Shown here one piece after another: positions 48,586 to 60,372 of a stretch of 64,000 nucleotides of DNA. Below the pieces are notes generated by a model, which saw only the letters and a program-made list of their open reading frames with translations, ran no database searches and had not been told where the DNA came from. The stretch covers positions 362,419 through 426,418 of the forward strand of contig BDDD01000372.1 in NCBI GenBank assembly GCA_001972305.1, written 5' to 3'. Source of the stretch: Cephalotus follicularis. Its lineage: Eukaryota; Streptophyta; Magnoliopsida; Oxalidales; Cephalotaceae. Both the position numbers and the translations under genes were made by a program. Every line of letters begins with the position of its first letter. The stretch's first letter is position 1.

Positions 48586-49947
48586 AATTATATCTTACGG
48601 ATAACACATTGCGGGAGGTCATTAGTTTAACTGATCCGTTAAATGTTTGAGAGAAATTGGAGAGTAGATATAAGTCCAGGTCGCTACAAAATAGGTTGTT
48701 TATGAAGAAGAAATTATATGGCCTTCAGTTAGCAGATTGATCGAGTTTTAAGGCGCATTTGAGTGAGTTCAACAAGATACTAATATAGCTGGCATCTTTA
48801 GAAGTGAAAATTGAGAATGAGGATCAACCACTTCTTTTGTTAGTATCACTGCCTACACCATATGATCACATAGTCACCACACTATTATTTGAAAAGGATA
48901 CGCTTTATTTGGATGACGTCGTTGCTTCTAAATTGATGAATGAGACAAGGAAAAAGTGCAGCAACGAGGTGCCATCAGGAAAGGGTAGCGCCTTGGTTAC
49001 AACTAGTGGTGGTCGAAAATGTAGATTAGAGGATCGAGATGATGAGTCTAGTAGAGTCAGAGCGTGCTCAAAGTCGAAGGTTCGCAACAAAAACATAAGG
49101 TGTTTTGTGTGTGATGAAGAAGGACATGTAAATAAAGATTGCCCATAGTTCAAGAGCTTCCTAAAGGGGAAAGAAAAATCATCAGAGACTGTAGTTGTTA
49201 AGGCATCATCGGACGATGATGTGTATATTGCTACATCTTCAAGTATAGTTAGTTTAGATTGGATTCTAGATTCTTGTTGTGCGTTTCACATGTGTCCAAT
49301 CATGGAACAGTTTAGCATGTATCAGGTTCAGACAGTGGTACGATCAAGATGACCAATAATGTAGAGTGCAAGGTTGCCGAGATTGGATCGGTACGGATTC
49401 GCATGTTTGATGGAGTCGTGAGAAATTTGGTTGATGTTCGACATGTGCTAGATTTGAAGAATAATCTGATATCATTGGGTACAATGGATTCGAGAGGGTG
49501 CAAGGTTACTATTGAAGATAGCGGCATGAGAGTAACCAAAGGGGCATTAGTGGTACTGCAGAGAAGGATAATTGGCAAGTTGTACAGACTTGTAAGGACT
49601 GTTTAGACAGTTAAAGGTTCTGTTAGATCCCAGGTGATTGCTACAGTTGAGGGACAAGGATATAAAATTGTTCGTCCCGAGGCCGGATATAGATCTAAGA
49701 AGATACAAGTGACGTTTGCTTCTAATCTTGAGTGTGACATTGTTCTCTCTGAACTTAAGGAAGAGGTAGAGCCACATCGCATATTGTGACATTGAGCTGA
49801 GGCGTCCCATGCGAGGGCGTGTACACCCCTGGTAGGGGTGTGGGGTCATGACGGTTTAGGAATGACAAACATACAGAGACATGAATTGACGACAACTAGT
49901 GATGCTTCAGGATGACTGACTAGAAGAATTCAAGCCAAGATAGAGAT

Positions 49948-50357
49948 TATTGGGTTTGTCTTGTATTCTATTTACTCGGCTTTAATGTAGTTGGGTCACA
50001 TTGGGTCCAATACATGTAATGTTAAGTAGTTTAGTATTAGGGTTCATGTTCCTTATTTATATGTCTCTATATGTGATTGCAAACTTGTACTGAGAGATAT
50101 AGGTGTTTAGGAGGCTGTAAAACAGACAGTACTTAGAAACAGAAATCTCTGGGAGTTGAGAGAATTATGGTGATGATCTAATTCTTAATCAATAAAAAAT
50201 AGAAGATCTCTCTGGTGGATTCTCTGTAGATATAGGTCAATTTGAACCGAACAACGTATATCTGTGTGTTATTATTTGTAATTTCCTTATTATTGTTCGT
50301 GTGTGTTTTTACTCGGATCAATTCGCGTAATAACAGAAAAGACTGTTATTCCCAACA
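49948..50357 (+). repeat. Probable 3' LTR of the copia remnant
   Basis: It starts TATTGGGTTTG (probably a mutated TGTTGGG) and ends TTCCCAACA. It contains TTATTTATATGTC (TATA-like) and AATCAATAAAAAA (polyadenylation-like). Confidence 0.55.
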
Positions 50358-51810
50358 TTAATAAACAACTACCAATAATCATCATATATAGATATTTATT
50401 CAAATACAATAATAACAACCATAAGTAATTACTTATCTAAATATTTAAATTTAAAAATTATAATAACTAATTATTTAATTACATCTCATGTTATATTCTA
50501 TCCAACACAATATGGATGAATAAATGAGTTTGGGGCGAAAGAAAGTGCATCCGAAAGTAGTCGAGATACCAGAAACTTCAATTATTAGATGCATATTAAA
50601 TTGAAAGGTGTCACAAGGGTGCGAGAGAGTAAAATAGGGACCTGTTTTGAGACAGCTGGTAAAGATGTAATAGGCTATTGAGCTAGTAAAGTATAGGGTC
50701 CCATATATAACTAAACCCTACAAAGATGTTTAAAGCATCCCAAAGCAAGTTGTTGGGATTTGTTTAGTCAAATTATATTAGGCTTTACCTCAAGCAGGGG
50801 TTTGAGTAGGGTTATACTTAAAACACACTTACGGATAGGAATAAATATTTGATTTCAAGGATGCGTATGTTTGATTTGGAATATCATTATCAAATTATCT
50901 AAATTTGCTTATAAAACATGAGAATATCATTTTTTTTTAAACTAAGAAATATGAGATTATCATCAACATACATTTTTTGTCTCGAAATTAACTTTTAAAT
51001 GTGACATATTTTGACAAAAATAATCTTAGAGTGAAAAATGAACTTCAGGGTTATGTAAAGAATGTATATTCTGGAAATTTTAGTTAGATTCTTGAAGAGT
51101 TTTTAAATTGAACAAAACACAAAAATACTGAACCCAAAAATATTATAACAAAAAAATATAATGACATACCTCTGAAAATATGTCAGTGATCTAAATGCTC
51201 TGTGTGCCAATATTGTGTGTGTTTTGTTGTTTCTTTTTGAAATTCATGTGTCAGAAGTAAGAATCTTTCTTTGTTGTGATAAATCTGATAGTTCATATTC
51301 AAGAGTTTGCTGAATGAAAGCATCATCTTAGTTCATGGATATGAAAAATCAGAACTATAGTCTATAGATACGAGAAATTCAAGGCTAGTTGCAGAGTGCA
51401 GGCTCCCGCTTCTACATATCGACTGTTGCCTCTACTTCACACTTGCACAAACAAGCAGCACTCAATGAAAACAACAATGGGAGAACCACCAAAAGAGTAC
51501 ACTGTACAGCTCTCTCGTCATTAAATTGTGTGTGTTCAGTTTACCGTTTACGGATTACTTTGACCCAAAGTAAATTTATTTACTTTTTTTTTCCAACAAT
51601 GCTGGAATAATTTAATAACTTGATTGATGGTCGAGTACTTTTCTAGAACTTCAATTGGTCAAAAAATAGTCGTACATAATTAGGTTTCTAAGTATATCTA
51701 CACATACACATTCTAATTAAGGATTTTGTATGGTCATTTTATTTTGACGTCATCACAAACTAACAGTGAGGCATCATTTATTAGAGAAAAGTGCTTGATT
51801 TTCTTTTTTC
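50358..51810. other. AT-rich intergenic DNA
   Basis: No gene recognised. Confidence 0.5.
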
Positions 51811-52157
51811 TTTTTTTTTTAACGAAATATATATATAAACCAAAAACAAGTACAAGGAGCAGAGGATAGTCATAACCCCGAAAAGATACAAAAGCGGAGA
51901 AAAGCGACGAACCAAGGACGAAACGAACCGTAACCACTTGGTTCATCTAAAAACAGAGAACCAAGGACAAAAAAATAAAAAGCTAAAAACCAACGGAGAT
52001 GTCAGGGTGGGCCCTCAGGGACCAAGTCATCCACATAGTGGGATTTGCGCCGCCGAGGACGGGAGGGTTTTTTGGATTGCTTAGGATAGAAGGGAGGAGG
52101 TAACCAACGAGGGTCCGAAAGGATAGATTCCGAATCGAGAGAATCTGCAGTGTTAAG

Positions 52158-52385
52158 AAGGCAGACAGGGTGGAGAGGGGACGGGGAAAGAGAGTAGGGG
52201 TTAACAATGGGGGAGGACACAGGAGAGGGGAGGGACGAAGGGGACCCATCAGGGTTAGAGACCCTAATAGGCGAGGACGCGAATTTGGGAAGGGTCAAAA
52301 CGGTGCCCCCACTCAAGAGAATGGTAGAGGCAAGGTCACGTGGGTTGGAGGGAACCGAAGAGCTAGAGGAAGCGGAATGGCTAGG
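52158..52385. repeat. Left arm of a 228-bp inverted repeat
   Basis: From GAAGGCAGACAGGG to GCGGAATGGCTAGG. It matches the reverse complement of 52531-52758 with only a few mismatches by eye. Confidence 0.85.
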
Positions 52386-52530
52386 GGAGATAGAAGAGGG
52401 AGCACAAAAGTTGAGGGAGTTGGGGTCAGAGGTAAAAGGGCTCTCCGAATCAAGCGGGGGATTTGGAAAGGACGGAGAGGCAAGACCTCGGGGGGAAGAA
52501 GACACCGAAGGACTAGACACAACCAAGGGA

Positions 52531-52758
52531 CCTAGCCATTCCGCTTCCTCTAGCTCTTCGGTTCCCTCCAACCCACGTGACCTTGCCTCTACCATTCTAT
52601 TGAGTGGGGGCACCGTTTTGACCCTTCCCAAATTCGCGTCCTCGCCTATTAGGGTCTCTAATCCTGATGGGTCCCCTTCGTCCCTCCCCTCTCCTGTGTC
52701 CTCCCCCATTGTTAACCTCTACTCTCTTTCCCCGTCCCCTCTCCACCCTGTCTGCCTT
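52531..52758. repeat. Right arm of a 228-bp inverted repeat
   Basis: From CCTAGCCATTCCGC to CCCTGTCTGCCTT, the inverted copy of 52158-52385. Confidence 0.85.
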
Positions 52759-54334
52759 TTTAAATTTTCAAAATTTATAAACTTAATTCAATTATAACAT
52801 TTGCGTGTCACTCCTCGTACTCTTATTTATGTTAGTCATAAATCTACAATTTTTATCTTTAACCAAATAGACTCTCTATGTAATTGACTCTCAATAATTT
52901 ATCTAATTTATTCTTTTAGGATATTACAGTCTAAGAATGACACTGAACAATATATATGTGATGATTATTCAGATAGTATTAAATGTATTAACCTTCTCTA
53001 TTACAATTATTATGCAATTAAGCTCTTTTAGCATTCCATGCTCCAAGTGAACCAATCGCACAATTTTTTTTTTGCTAACCCCTAATAATTCAATTATATA
53101 TTTTTTGCTATTAATTCCATAATTCCTAGGAAGAAATTAGGAAACTCTTAGTTTAATTTACATCTTGTTTTGATAAAAAAAAACTTTAGAAATTATAATC
53201 ACAATTAGTATGATAAAGGATATATACATATTATTAATAAACAAATTAATAATATTAATAAGATTGTACATAAAATTCGATATTCATACGCTCCCGTAGT
53301 AATGATAAAAGTACGTTCTTGCAAGAATCAAACAAGGTGATGAATAAAGCCGAATAGACAATTTGCAGGCAGTGGATATGGAAGAGGAATGGATTTCTCG
53401 AAAGGCATTGAAAAGTTAATGATAGTGGGTAAACTATTGAAATGGTCAAGATAAAATAAACAAATAAAATGCAAGAAATGCAACAATGAAATAACTTAGA
53501 ATCAAGCTATGTTATGATACCACATAACAGTAAGGATGTGTGCCAAAATATTGGAAACATTCCATTTAGTTTTTTTGGAAAAGAACATTCCATTTAGTTT
53601 CCAAGTAGTCTGATACGATTTAAATTCCTCTCAAAAAATATGCTTATGAAAAAGAGAGATCTCTCAATACCCGTCCTCACGAGTAATATGGAATGAAATA
53701 TCATATGCGTAAATAATAAACAACTGAGTCAAAGAGCAAGATAAATGATGGGATCACTATCTACAAGAGATCAAATGGACCTTTCAGCAACCTTGAAGGT
53801 CAGCTAACAAAGAATGTTTTTATGTTGACAGACCAATTTCAAGATCTCCAGATTGGGTTAGTTACATTTGGAAAGCAACTTAACCCAAATGTTGCAACTA
53901 AGATGAGCCAAATATGTAGTGGGGTTTCCAAGCAGGCGAATAACCAGAAGTAAATAACAAAAGGAAATAGCAAGAGCAAGCTCGTGATATTCAATTTATT
54001 ATATCGACATGAGAGAATCTCTTTTAAGGCTGTATGGAGCATATTTGAAATAAAAAAGTCAAAAGTTAATTTCTACTACAAATAAATACTACCAAAATAT
54101 TGAAATACATAGACAGAGCTGCTTCACCAGGCAGCTCTGTTTATGTAGAGATGTTTAAGGATCTACCAGAAGTGGTTCCAATTTCCTAGCAGAAAAGTAC
54201 CTTTGACAAATTTCTCATCTGATCCATGTTTCACACCTCATGAAACACACTCTCAAGAAAGAAATCACTGGTCAGTCAGATTTTGCTACAGCTACTCATA
54301 CAACACTAAAACTTCTAGAATATATAAAGAAAAT
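52759..54334. other. AT-rich intergenic DNA and 3' flank of the LPA2-like gene
   Basis: Nothing recognised apart from probable 3' UTR just left of 54335. Confidence 0.5.
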
Positions 54335-55064
54335 TCATTTTTGGCCATTAACTTCCTCATTTTGCAGGTACTTCAACACTCCATATGCAACTGTTCCAGC
54401 AACAAACAAGCAGACGGTTGGGGTGAAAGATGGGTAGAGATATTTCACAAAGAATTTGTCCCATTCCTCTGGTAGAAAGCCTGAAATATAAAATAGCTAA
54501 GGAGTTACAGCTTTGGAAGCAACAGAAATTGTAAATTCCTAATCAAAACATAAATTATCTCCATAATTTTAATTTGAATCAAACGTACTAGAGAGAATTA
54601 CGCTAATCAACGGTAGTGGAAAATAAGTTACCCTTTATTTCCTGTTTTTTCCTTAAATTGCATCGATACTTTAGAGCTTTTCTAAGGGGAGAAAACAATA
54701 CATTTTCTCGAAAGTAAGCATTTGGCTTAGAGTTCAGTGAGACACCCTGTTAGTAGTTGTACAACATCAGTATATTATTTCTCACTAATTCATTTCATTA
54801 GAAAGAGGTACATATTTAGTCTTTTTTGGTATTGGGTCAAACCTAGCTTGAACCCTCTTCATTAAGATATAAGCCCAACTTGCACAACTAATACAAACTA
54901 ACAGTAGTGAAGTCTAAAAAGCTCAGTGTGGCAGCCCTAAATGTCTTGATTTCCTATTGAAGTAGCACAAATAATTATCAGACTGCAAAGTTGATGTAAC
55001 AGGACATTAGGCTCACTCAAAAAACATATTCCTTCTTGGATACTTAGAAAACACATTCAAATGA

Positions 55065-58000
55065 TTTTTTTTTTTAACAAGTTCAAAGGTGTGTATATTT
55101 ATATCCAAATATACAAATGAATCAAAACACCCAAATGGGTGGAAATATTCTTGGAACCCTGCTTGTTGTAAATCACAAGAGGGAGCCAAGAACATGAAAC
55201 TCCTATCCATGCTGAAAACATTAGGAACTTCCTAAAAGGAGAACAATAGACAAGGCCAATCTTTTTTATAAACACAAGAATGACCATACATGAAATACAC
55301 TACAGGTTACATAAAATAGAACAAGTTACATAGTTTAAACACTCCCAGGCCGCTTGAATGCATACCACCAGGCCACATGACGCGAGCAGGCAAACCAGCC
55401 TTCATGATGCCAGAGAAGGCAGGCCAGCAGGAAACCAGCAGGCAGCCGCACATCGCAGACACCAGCCTACATCTCCACCCGGCAACCGAGCTCCAGATAC
55501 CAAACCAACAGACCAAACAGCAGACCATACCAGCTGACCAGAATAGGCAGACCACGCCAGAGAAGGCCAGTAGACCATCCCAGCCATCCACGCCAAAGAA
55601 GGCCAGCAGACCGCTACACATCCCCCACCCAAAGCATATCAGATGCTTAAGATGTGATCTGGAAGATTCCAGTTGTAGGCAATGTCTCTGTTTATCGGGG
55701 AATCCGGAAAGGGTTTCATGCCAAGACACTTGCACAGCAATGTATCTGCAATTTGGTGCTCGATGCAGGCCTGGTACTTATATTCATTACGGAAGATCCT
55801 GTTGTTGCGCTCGCTCCAGCATAAGTAGGTGGAAGCAGCCAGAGCAATTCTAGTAATCCAACGCTTGAAACCATTACCCCTAAGCATGTTCGTTACCCAC
55901 TGCGACTCCCCACTCCAGGATTTACATGACCTCTTAAAGCCACATTTTTGCAGGCAACGGGTCCAGACACCCGCGGTGTATCTGCACTCAAAAAACAAGT
56001 GTTCAATAGATTCCGAACCCCCACATCCAAAAACACACGAGTTCGAAGCCACCACCCCGAATTTCCGCAACTTGTTCGTCGTTCTATGCGCATTGTGGAA
56101 GGTGAGCCATAGACAGAAACTATGTTTGGGAATGCAGTCCGGGAACCACACTATATCTGCTCAAATTGCTTTAGGAAGGGTATGTCTAATACTCTACCAC
56201 ACTTCCTTACAAGAGAAGCCCTGCCCCTTAGCCATCCAGTGTATACCATCCCCTCCCTCCTCTATTGGAATACTCCATGTTACCCTACTGATCACCTGGA
56301 GTTCCCATGTACCTGTAGGCCAATCCCAATGTCCGTTGGTGATCACTGCCGAGAGTTTGGCATTGAGAGGGATATGTGCATCATACACCACCCTACTGCC
56401 GTACTCGGATATGATGGGGTGTCCTCTGAAACCACGGATCCCATCCAGAGGGCGATCGAGCCACCATCTAAAATGTTGAATACCAGCCTCTCAGCAAGGC
56501 TATCCTGCAACTGAAGAATCTTCCTCCAACTCCACGAGCATTGATTTGTAATGTTGACAATCCAGAAGTTCCGGTTCTTGATCAACACCCTGTAACACCA
56601 CTGTACCCACACGGATTCTTTCTTCTTGATGATATCCCACCCGTGTTGCAAGATGGCTGCCTTATTCCATGCTCTGATACTCTTAATCCCCAAGTCCCCT
56701 TCCTCTTTCGGGTGGCACATTTTGGCCCACGCAACCTTCCCCGCTCTCTTTGCATCTCCCACCCCAAACCATAAGAAGCTTCTAATGATCCGCTCACAAT
56801 TCTCAATCACGGCAGCCGGCAAGACAAAGGTTTTGCACCAGAAAGCCTGCATACTAAAAAGGGTAGAGGAGATCAATTGGAGCCTTCCTCCAAATGAGAG
56901 GTAATTGCAGCCCATGTCCTTACTCTTTCACCATCTGCTCAACCAGTGCACTACATTCTTTCAAACCAGCCTGGCCGCAATGAGTGGAACTCCCAGGTAC
57001 CTCACCGGAAGCGTGTCTTCCTTGATCCGAATAAGATCGGTTATGCTCTTCTTGGCGCTTGGACCTACATTCCCATAGAAAATTTGACTCTTCTCAAGGT
57101 TCGGGGCCAATCCAGATACATGGTAGAATTGTTCTAGAGTATCCTTAATGAAAGCCAGCGAATTCCTGTCAGCCATGGAGAAAACCATTAGGTCATCTGC
57201 ATAACAAAGGTGGGTTAGCTCCAATCCTTGACACCTGGGGTGAAACTTAAACCTTGGCTCCGCCGCACCACCTGCAAGCATATGAGAAAAGAAATCCATT
57301 CCAATCACAAAGTGGTATGGAGACAGTGGGTCTCTTAGCCTGAGGCCTCTGCTACTCCTAAAGAACCCATGAAGCCTCCCATTGATAGCCACGGAAAAGA
57401 AGGTCGTCTATATACAAGCTCTGACCCATCTGATAATGTTTGCAGGGAAGTCTACGGTATCCAGCATGCGAATAATAAATTCCTATTTCACTGTGTCGAA
57501 CATTTATGAATATCAACTTTTACCGTGCATCTAGGCAATCCTCCCCTCGTGTGATAACCCCAGAGTATCTCATGGACTACAAGGATGTTGTCCTTTATGT
57601 GTTTTCCTTACACAAAGGCGGACTGTGCAGGGTCAATGACTGACTCCAGGACAGGCTTAATCCTTCCTCCTATAATCTTTGAGATGGCCTTATAGAGGAA
57701 TGTACAGCAGGAGATTGGCCGGTAGTCTTTGAGAGACGAAAGGTTGGGAGACTTGGGGATAAGGGTAAGAATAGTGGAGTTGATGCCCCCGGGTAACGTC
57801 TCACTTTCGAAGAAGGACAGAATTGCGTCCACCACCTCCTCACCTACTATCTCCCAAGCATCCTTGAAAAATCTTCCATTAAAATCGTCAGGACCCGGGG
57901 CTTTATCCATATTCTGTGACCAAAATGCCCCCCGGACTTCCTCCCTTGAAATCGGTCTGCCCATAACTTCCTTCATAGTCTGGGTTATCCTCTTGCAATA

Positions 58001-58199
58001 TCTGCCTAGCTGGACTTCCCCCATGGCGATATGACCTTTCATTAGCTCAGAAAAGTACCTGACACATTCCTCTCCTATCTGTCCCAGTTCCGTCATCCAT
58101 TCCCCATCATCCCCCATGATTTTGGTGATAGTGTTCCTACTCTGTCTCATCTTGGCTACCTTATGGAAATAAGGTATCCATTCCCCATCATCCCCCATG
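55065..58199 (-). mobile_element. L1-type LINE, 5'-truncated, in the LPA2-like intron
   Basis: Same strand as the host gene. The poly-A appears as a T run at 55065-55075. Reading on the - strand: the reverse transcriptase N-terminal part (57608-58198, KAPGPDDFNGRFFKDAW, ILTLIPKSPN, LKDYRPISCC), the active site YADD at 57192-57203, a thumb/connection region (56343-56915, GGRLQLISSTLFSM), and a zf-RVT domain (55639-56151, HNAHRTTNKLRKFG). The 5' endonuclease part is absent. The frame breaks after QSAFV near 57607 and again near 57400, so it is inactive. No target duplication was found. Confidence 0.88.
55639..58198 (-). pseudogene. LINE ORF2 (reverse transcriptase and zf-RVT), broken
   Basis: The coding part of the LINE above in at least four frame segments: 57608-58198, 56961-57392, 56343-56915 and 55639-56151. 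It lacks the N-terminal endonuclease. YADD is intact, but stops and frameshifts separate the blocks. The function would be target-primed reverse transcription. Confidence 0.85.
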
Positions 58200-58591
58200 T
58201 TAGGAAACTATTTGGTACTATAATTCTCCTGATTACAGATGGGCACAGTTAATAAGTGGGTTATTGACATGCCTGATCCACAAAGCAACTGTCACCTCAC
58301 TTGCACCCCATACGTGAAATTCAAAACTTAATAGCCTCGATCATACACATGCTCATTCACTAGAAATTGCATAACCGTTTGTCCCTGTCATAATGCCTAT
58401 TATACATATCAACATGTCCCTAAACCATTCGAACTAACCAAGTTTTTGGTCTCTTTAGATAGTAGTGACATTTTGGCCTCAAAATTTAAGTAAACCTAAT
58501 GACTTCAAAGTATTATTCCTACTAAACACTATAATCTCAGGTAATTTAACACTCAATAACATTACAAAGCCAATTTTACAAAAATCAGAGA

Positions 58592-58592
<1 letters not shown>

Positions 58593-58667
<75 letters not shown>
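58593..58667. repeat. (TA)n microsatellite abutting the LPA2-like splice donor
   Basis: About 75 bases of TA with a few interruptions, running directly into the donor. On the - strand the intron starts GTATATATA right after exon 1. Confidence 0.9.
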
Positions 58668-58669
<2 letters not shown>

Positions 58670-59074
58670 GATGCCGCCAGAGCAATGCCCTAGAAAAGAA
58701 TTACACCGCCCAGCCCCAACCCAGTAGAAGAAAAGCACTCTCATTTTTACTCTGCTCCTTACCTTCAACGTTGGCTTCTTTACCTAAAAACGCCGGTTTC
58801 TCGATCGGTGACCGCAGAATTATCGACGCCCTCTCTCCTTTACCTTTCTGTTTCTTCTTACTGGTCACGGTTCTTGGATTTGGTTCAGTTGAAGTTGAAG
58901 TCGAAGATGAAGTTGAAGCTGAAGCTGGGCCAAACCCCAGCCCAGATAAGTCGGTTCGGTTTCGATGGTGGGTTTTTGGGACTTTATTGTGAATTTGGAT
59001 TGTGTGACGGGTGAGAATGGGAGATAGGGTTTGTTGTTGGTGAAGGAGGATGGAGAGTTGATTTGTAGCACCAT

Positions 59075-60337
59075 TTTTTCGGTTTAGTTGGTTAATCCTC
59101 AATATGCGCTTTTTGTATTGATGAAAAAAAAAGAAATAAGTTGCGGTACGGAAATGGGCCGAAATGGCTTTTCTCTGTTAAGACTGGACCAAATTCACTG
59201 TGGTCAGTTTAGCCCAAAGTTAGCGAACCAGTAACTGGTGGAAGAACTATACCACATTGTTTTGTCATGTATAAATAATGGAGAAAGTGGCTGTGCTTGT
59301 CACCAAAACACAGTCGTTTTGATGCCTATTCTCCATAAAAACTGTACGGTCATTCAAAAGATTGTAATGAAAAAAATGGTTGTTTCTCTCTCATGTTTGA
59401 ATCTATTTGACCATTAACCCCATCAGGTTTGAATCCGTTTAACGATTAACCCTTTCATGTTTGAATCTATTTAAGAATTAACCCATTTTATTATAAGTAT
59501 AAATTGTAAATAAAGACGGTATATGTAATATTTGAAAATACAGAAGTTAATTGTTATCGAGTTTAAATATCGAGAGATTTTTTATATTTTACCATAAAAA
59601 AAAATTAACCATCTTAGCATATCCCAAATGAACCAAAGTTATTTTGGACGGTTAAAGGAAACTATGAAGGGATCATATGGAGAAAGCCGATATTTCACAC
59701 TTTGCAATCTTTCTTTTACCACTAACTCAACCTTTGTTTTTTTGTAAATAAGTTTCAGGCGGCGCAATAAGCTCCACATATGATATGTAAAAAGCATAAA
59801 TAATGACACAAAAAAAGTTATATTTCTTTAAGTGAAGTAAAAACACAATCGCATAAATTTTATCTTATAGAGTGTCAACACTTAATATTGATCAAATATA
59901 TGCACTTTTTTTAATAGAACAATAGTAACAATGAAAATAAATGAAAAATAATGGGAAAAAAGTAACTCTTTTAAAACAATCTATGTATACTATATATAAA
60001 ATCAAACTGATTGGTTAAATAGTACTAAAGGCATGGTTAGTAATAATCAAAATGACCGTTTTTGGTTTAACATACTTGTTAGTTTGTTATGTAAAATACA
60101 ATCAATTTACCAATAAATAACTGCTTTGGTTTCCCGCTACACGGTAGAGAGTGCCATCTCGCTTATATAATAACAGAGTCGTGGTACATTTTGCTCCTTC
60201 ACAAATTTCTTCAAATTTTCTCATCCACAATTCTTGTGATCTCTCTCTCTCTCTTAAATCGCAAATTAAAATTGACACATACAAATGACTGTCAAACCTG
60301 AGCTCATACACTATTAAACGTATCACTCCGCTACTTA
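59075..60337. other. Divergent intergenic region between the LPA2-like and photolyase-hydrolase genes
   Basis: Shared upstream region of two divergently transcribed genes. AT-rich, with a CT run near 60241-60254. No clear TATA box could be chosen. Confidence 0.5.
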
Positions 60338-60372
60338 ATGGACATCATCTCACTCACCTCTCACCTCTCTTC

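Larger units (their letters stand above)
47995..50357 (+). mobile_element. Copia retrotransposon remnant: gag, protease fragment and 3' LTR, with pol deleted
   Basis: A Gag reading (ATG near 47995; PVAPFNGHNDFTLWQQRVK) continues through a zinc knuckle, CFVCDEEGHVNKDC (near 49103-49142), and a protease start (LDWILDSCCAFHMCP) into a GAG-pre-integrase stretch ending near 49606. Integrase, RT and RNase H are absent: the sequence runs into a probable 3' LTR at 49948-50357. Several in-frame stops are present. A MITE is inserted in gag (48231-48585). Confidence 0.75.
51811..52758 (-). mobile_element. Non-LTR retroelement insertion (- strand) with inverted-duplicated 5' end
   Basis: On the - strand the 3' end is a poly-A (T run at 51811-51820) preceded by the same TTTTCGGGGTTATGACTATC tail seen at 26883. 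Upstream lies a Ser/Pro-rich open reading (52002-52709, no recognised domain, ending RRRKSHYVDDLVPEGPP). The outermost 228 bases (52531-52758) are an inverted copy of 52158-52385, separated by a 145-base loop. Because of this, both strands can encode a peptide starting MGEDTGEGRDEGDPSG. I read this as a 5'-truncated, internally inverted retroelement copy. Confidence 0.6.
54335..59074 (-). pseudogene. LPA2-like (LOW PSII ACCUMULATION 2) gene with lesions in exon 1
   Basis: Two exons on the - strand: 58668-59074 and 54335-54480. LPA2 is a small thylakoid membrane protein that helps assemble photosystem II. Exon 1 reads a transit-peptide start MVLQINSPSSF, then in another frame LSGLGFGPAS, KKKQKGKGERAS, SPIEKPAFLGKE and KNESAFLL, all family signatures. 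The last exon is clean: GFLPEEWDKFFVKYLYPSFT, then LFVAGTVAYGVLKYLQNEE, with a stop at 54335-54337. Lesions in exon 1: a 1-base deletion near 58952-58955, another near 58724-58728, and an in-frame TAG (58690-58692) where the family has Glu. The 4.2-kb intron holds a LINE and starts with a TA microsatellite. Either this is a pseudogene with a good copy elsewhere, or there are assembly errors. Three independent lesions favour the former. Confidence 0.75.

Noticed and set aside
52207..52797. A + strand gene encoding a Glu-rich protein
   Set aside because: Its first half is the antisense of the left inverted-repeat arm and its second half comes from the right arm. It is a by-product of the inverted duplication.
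54203..54475. A + strand open frame of 90 codons
   Set aside because: It is antisense to the LPA2-like last exon, which has clear family similarity and a splice acceptor.
55377..56514. Long + strand open frames
   Set aside because: They are antisense shadows of the LINE ORF2 and its 3' region.
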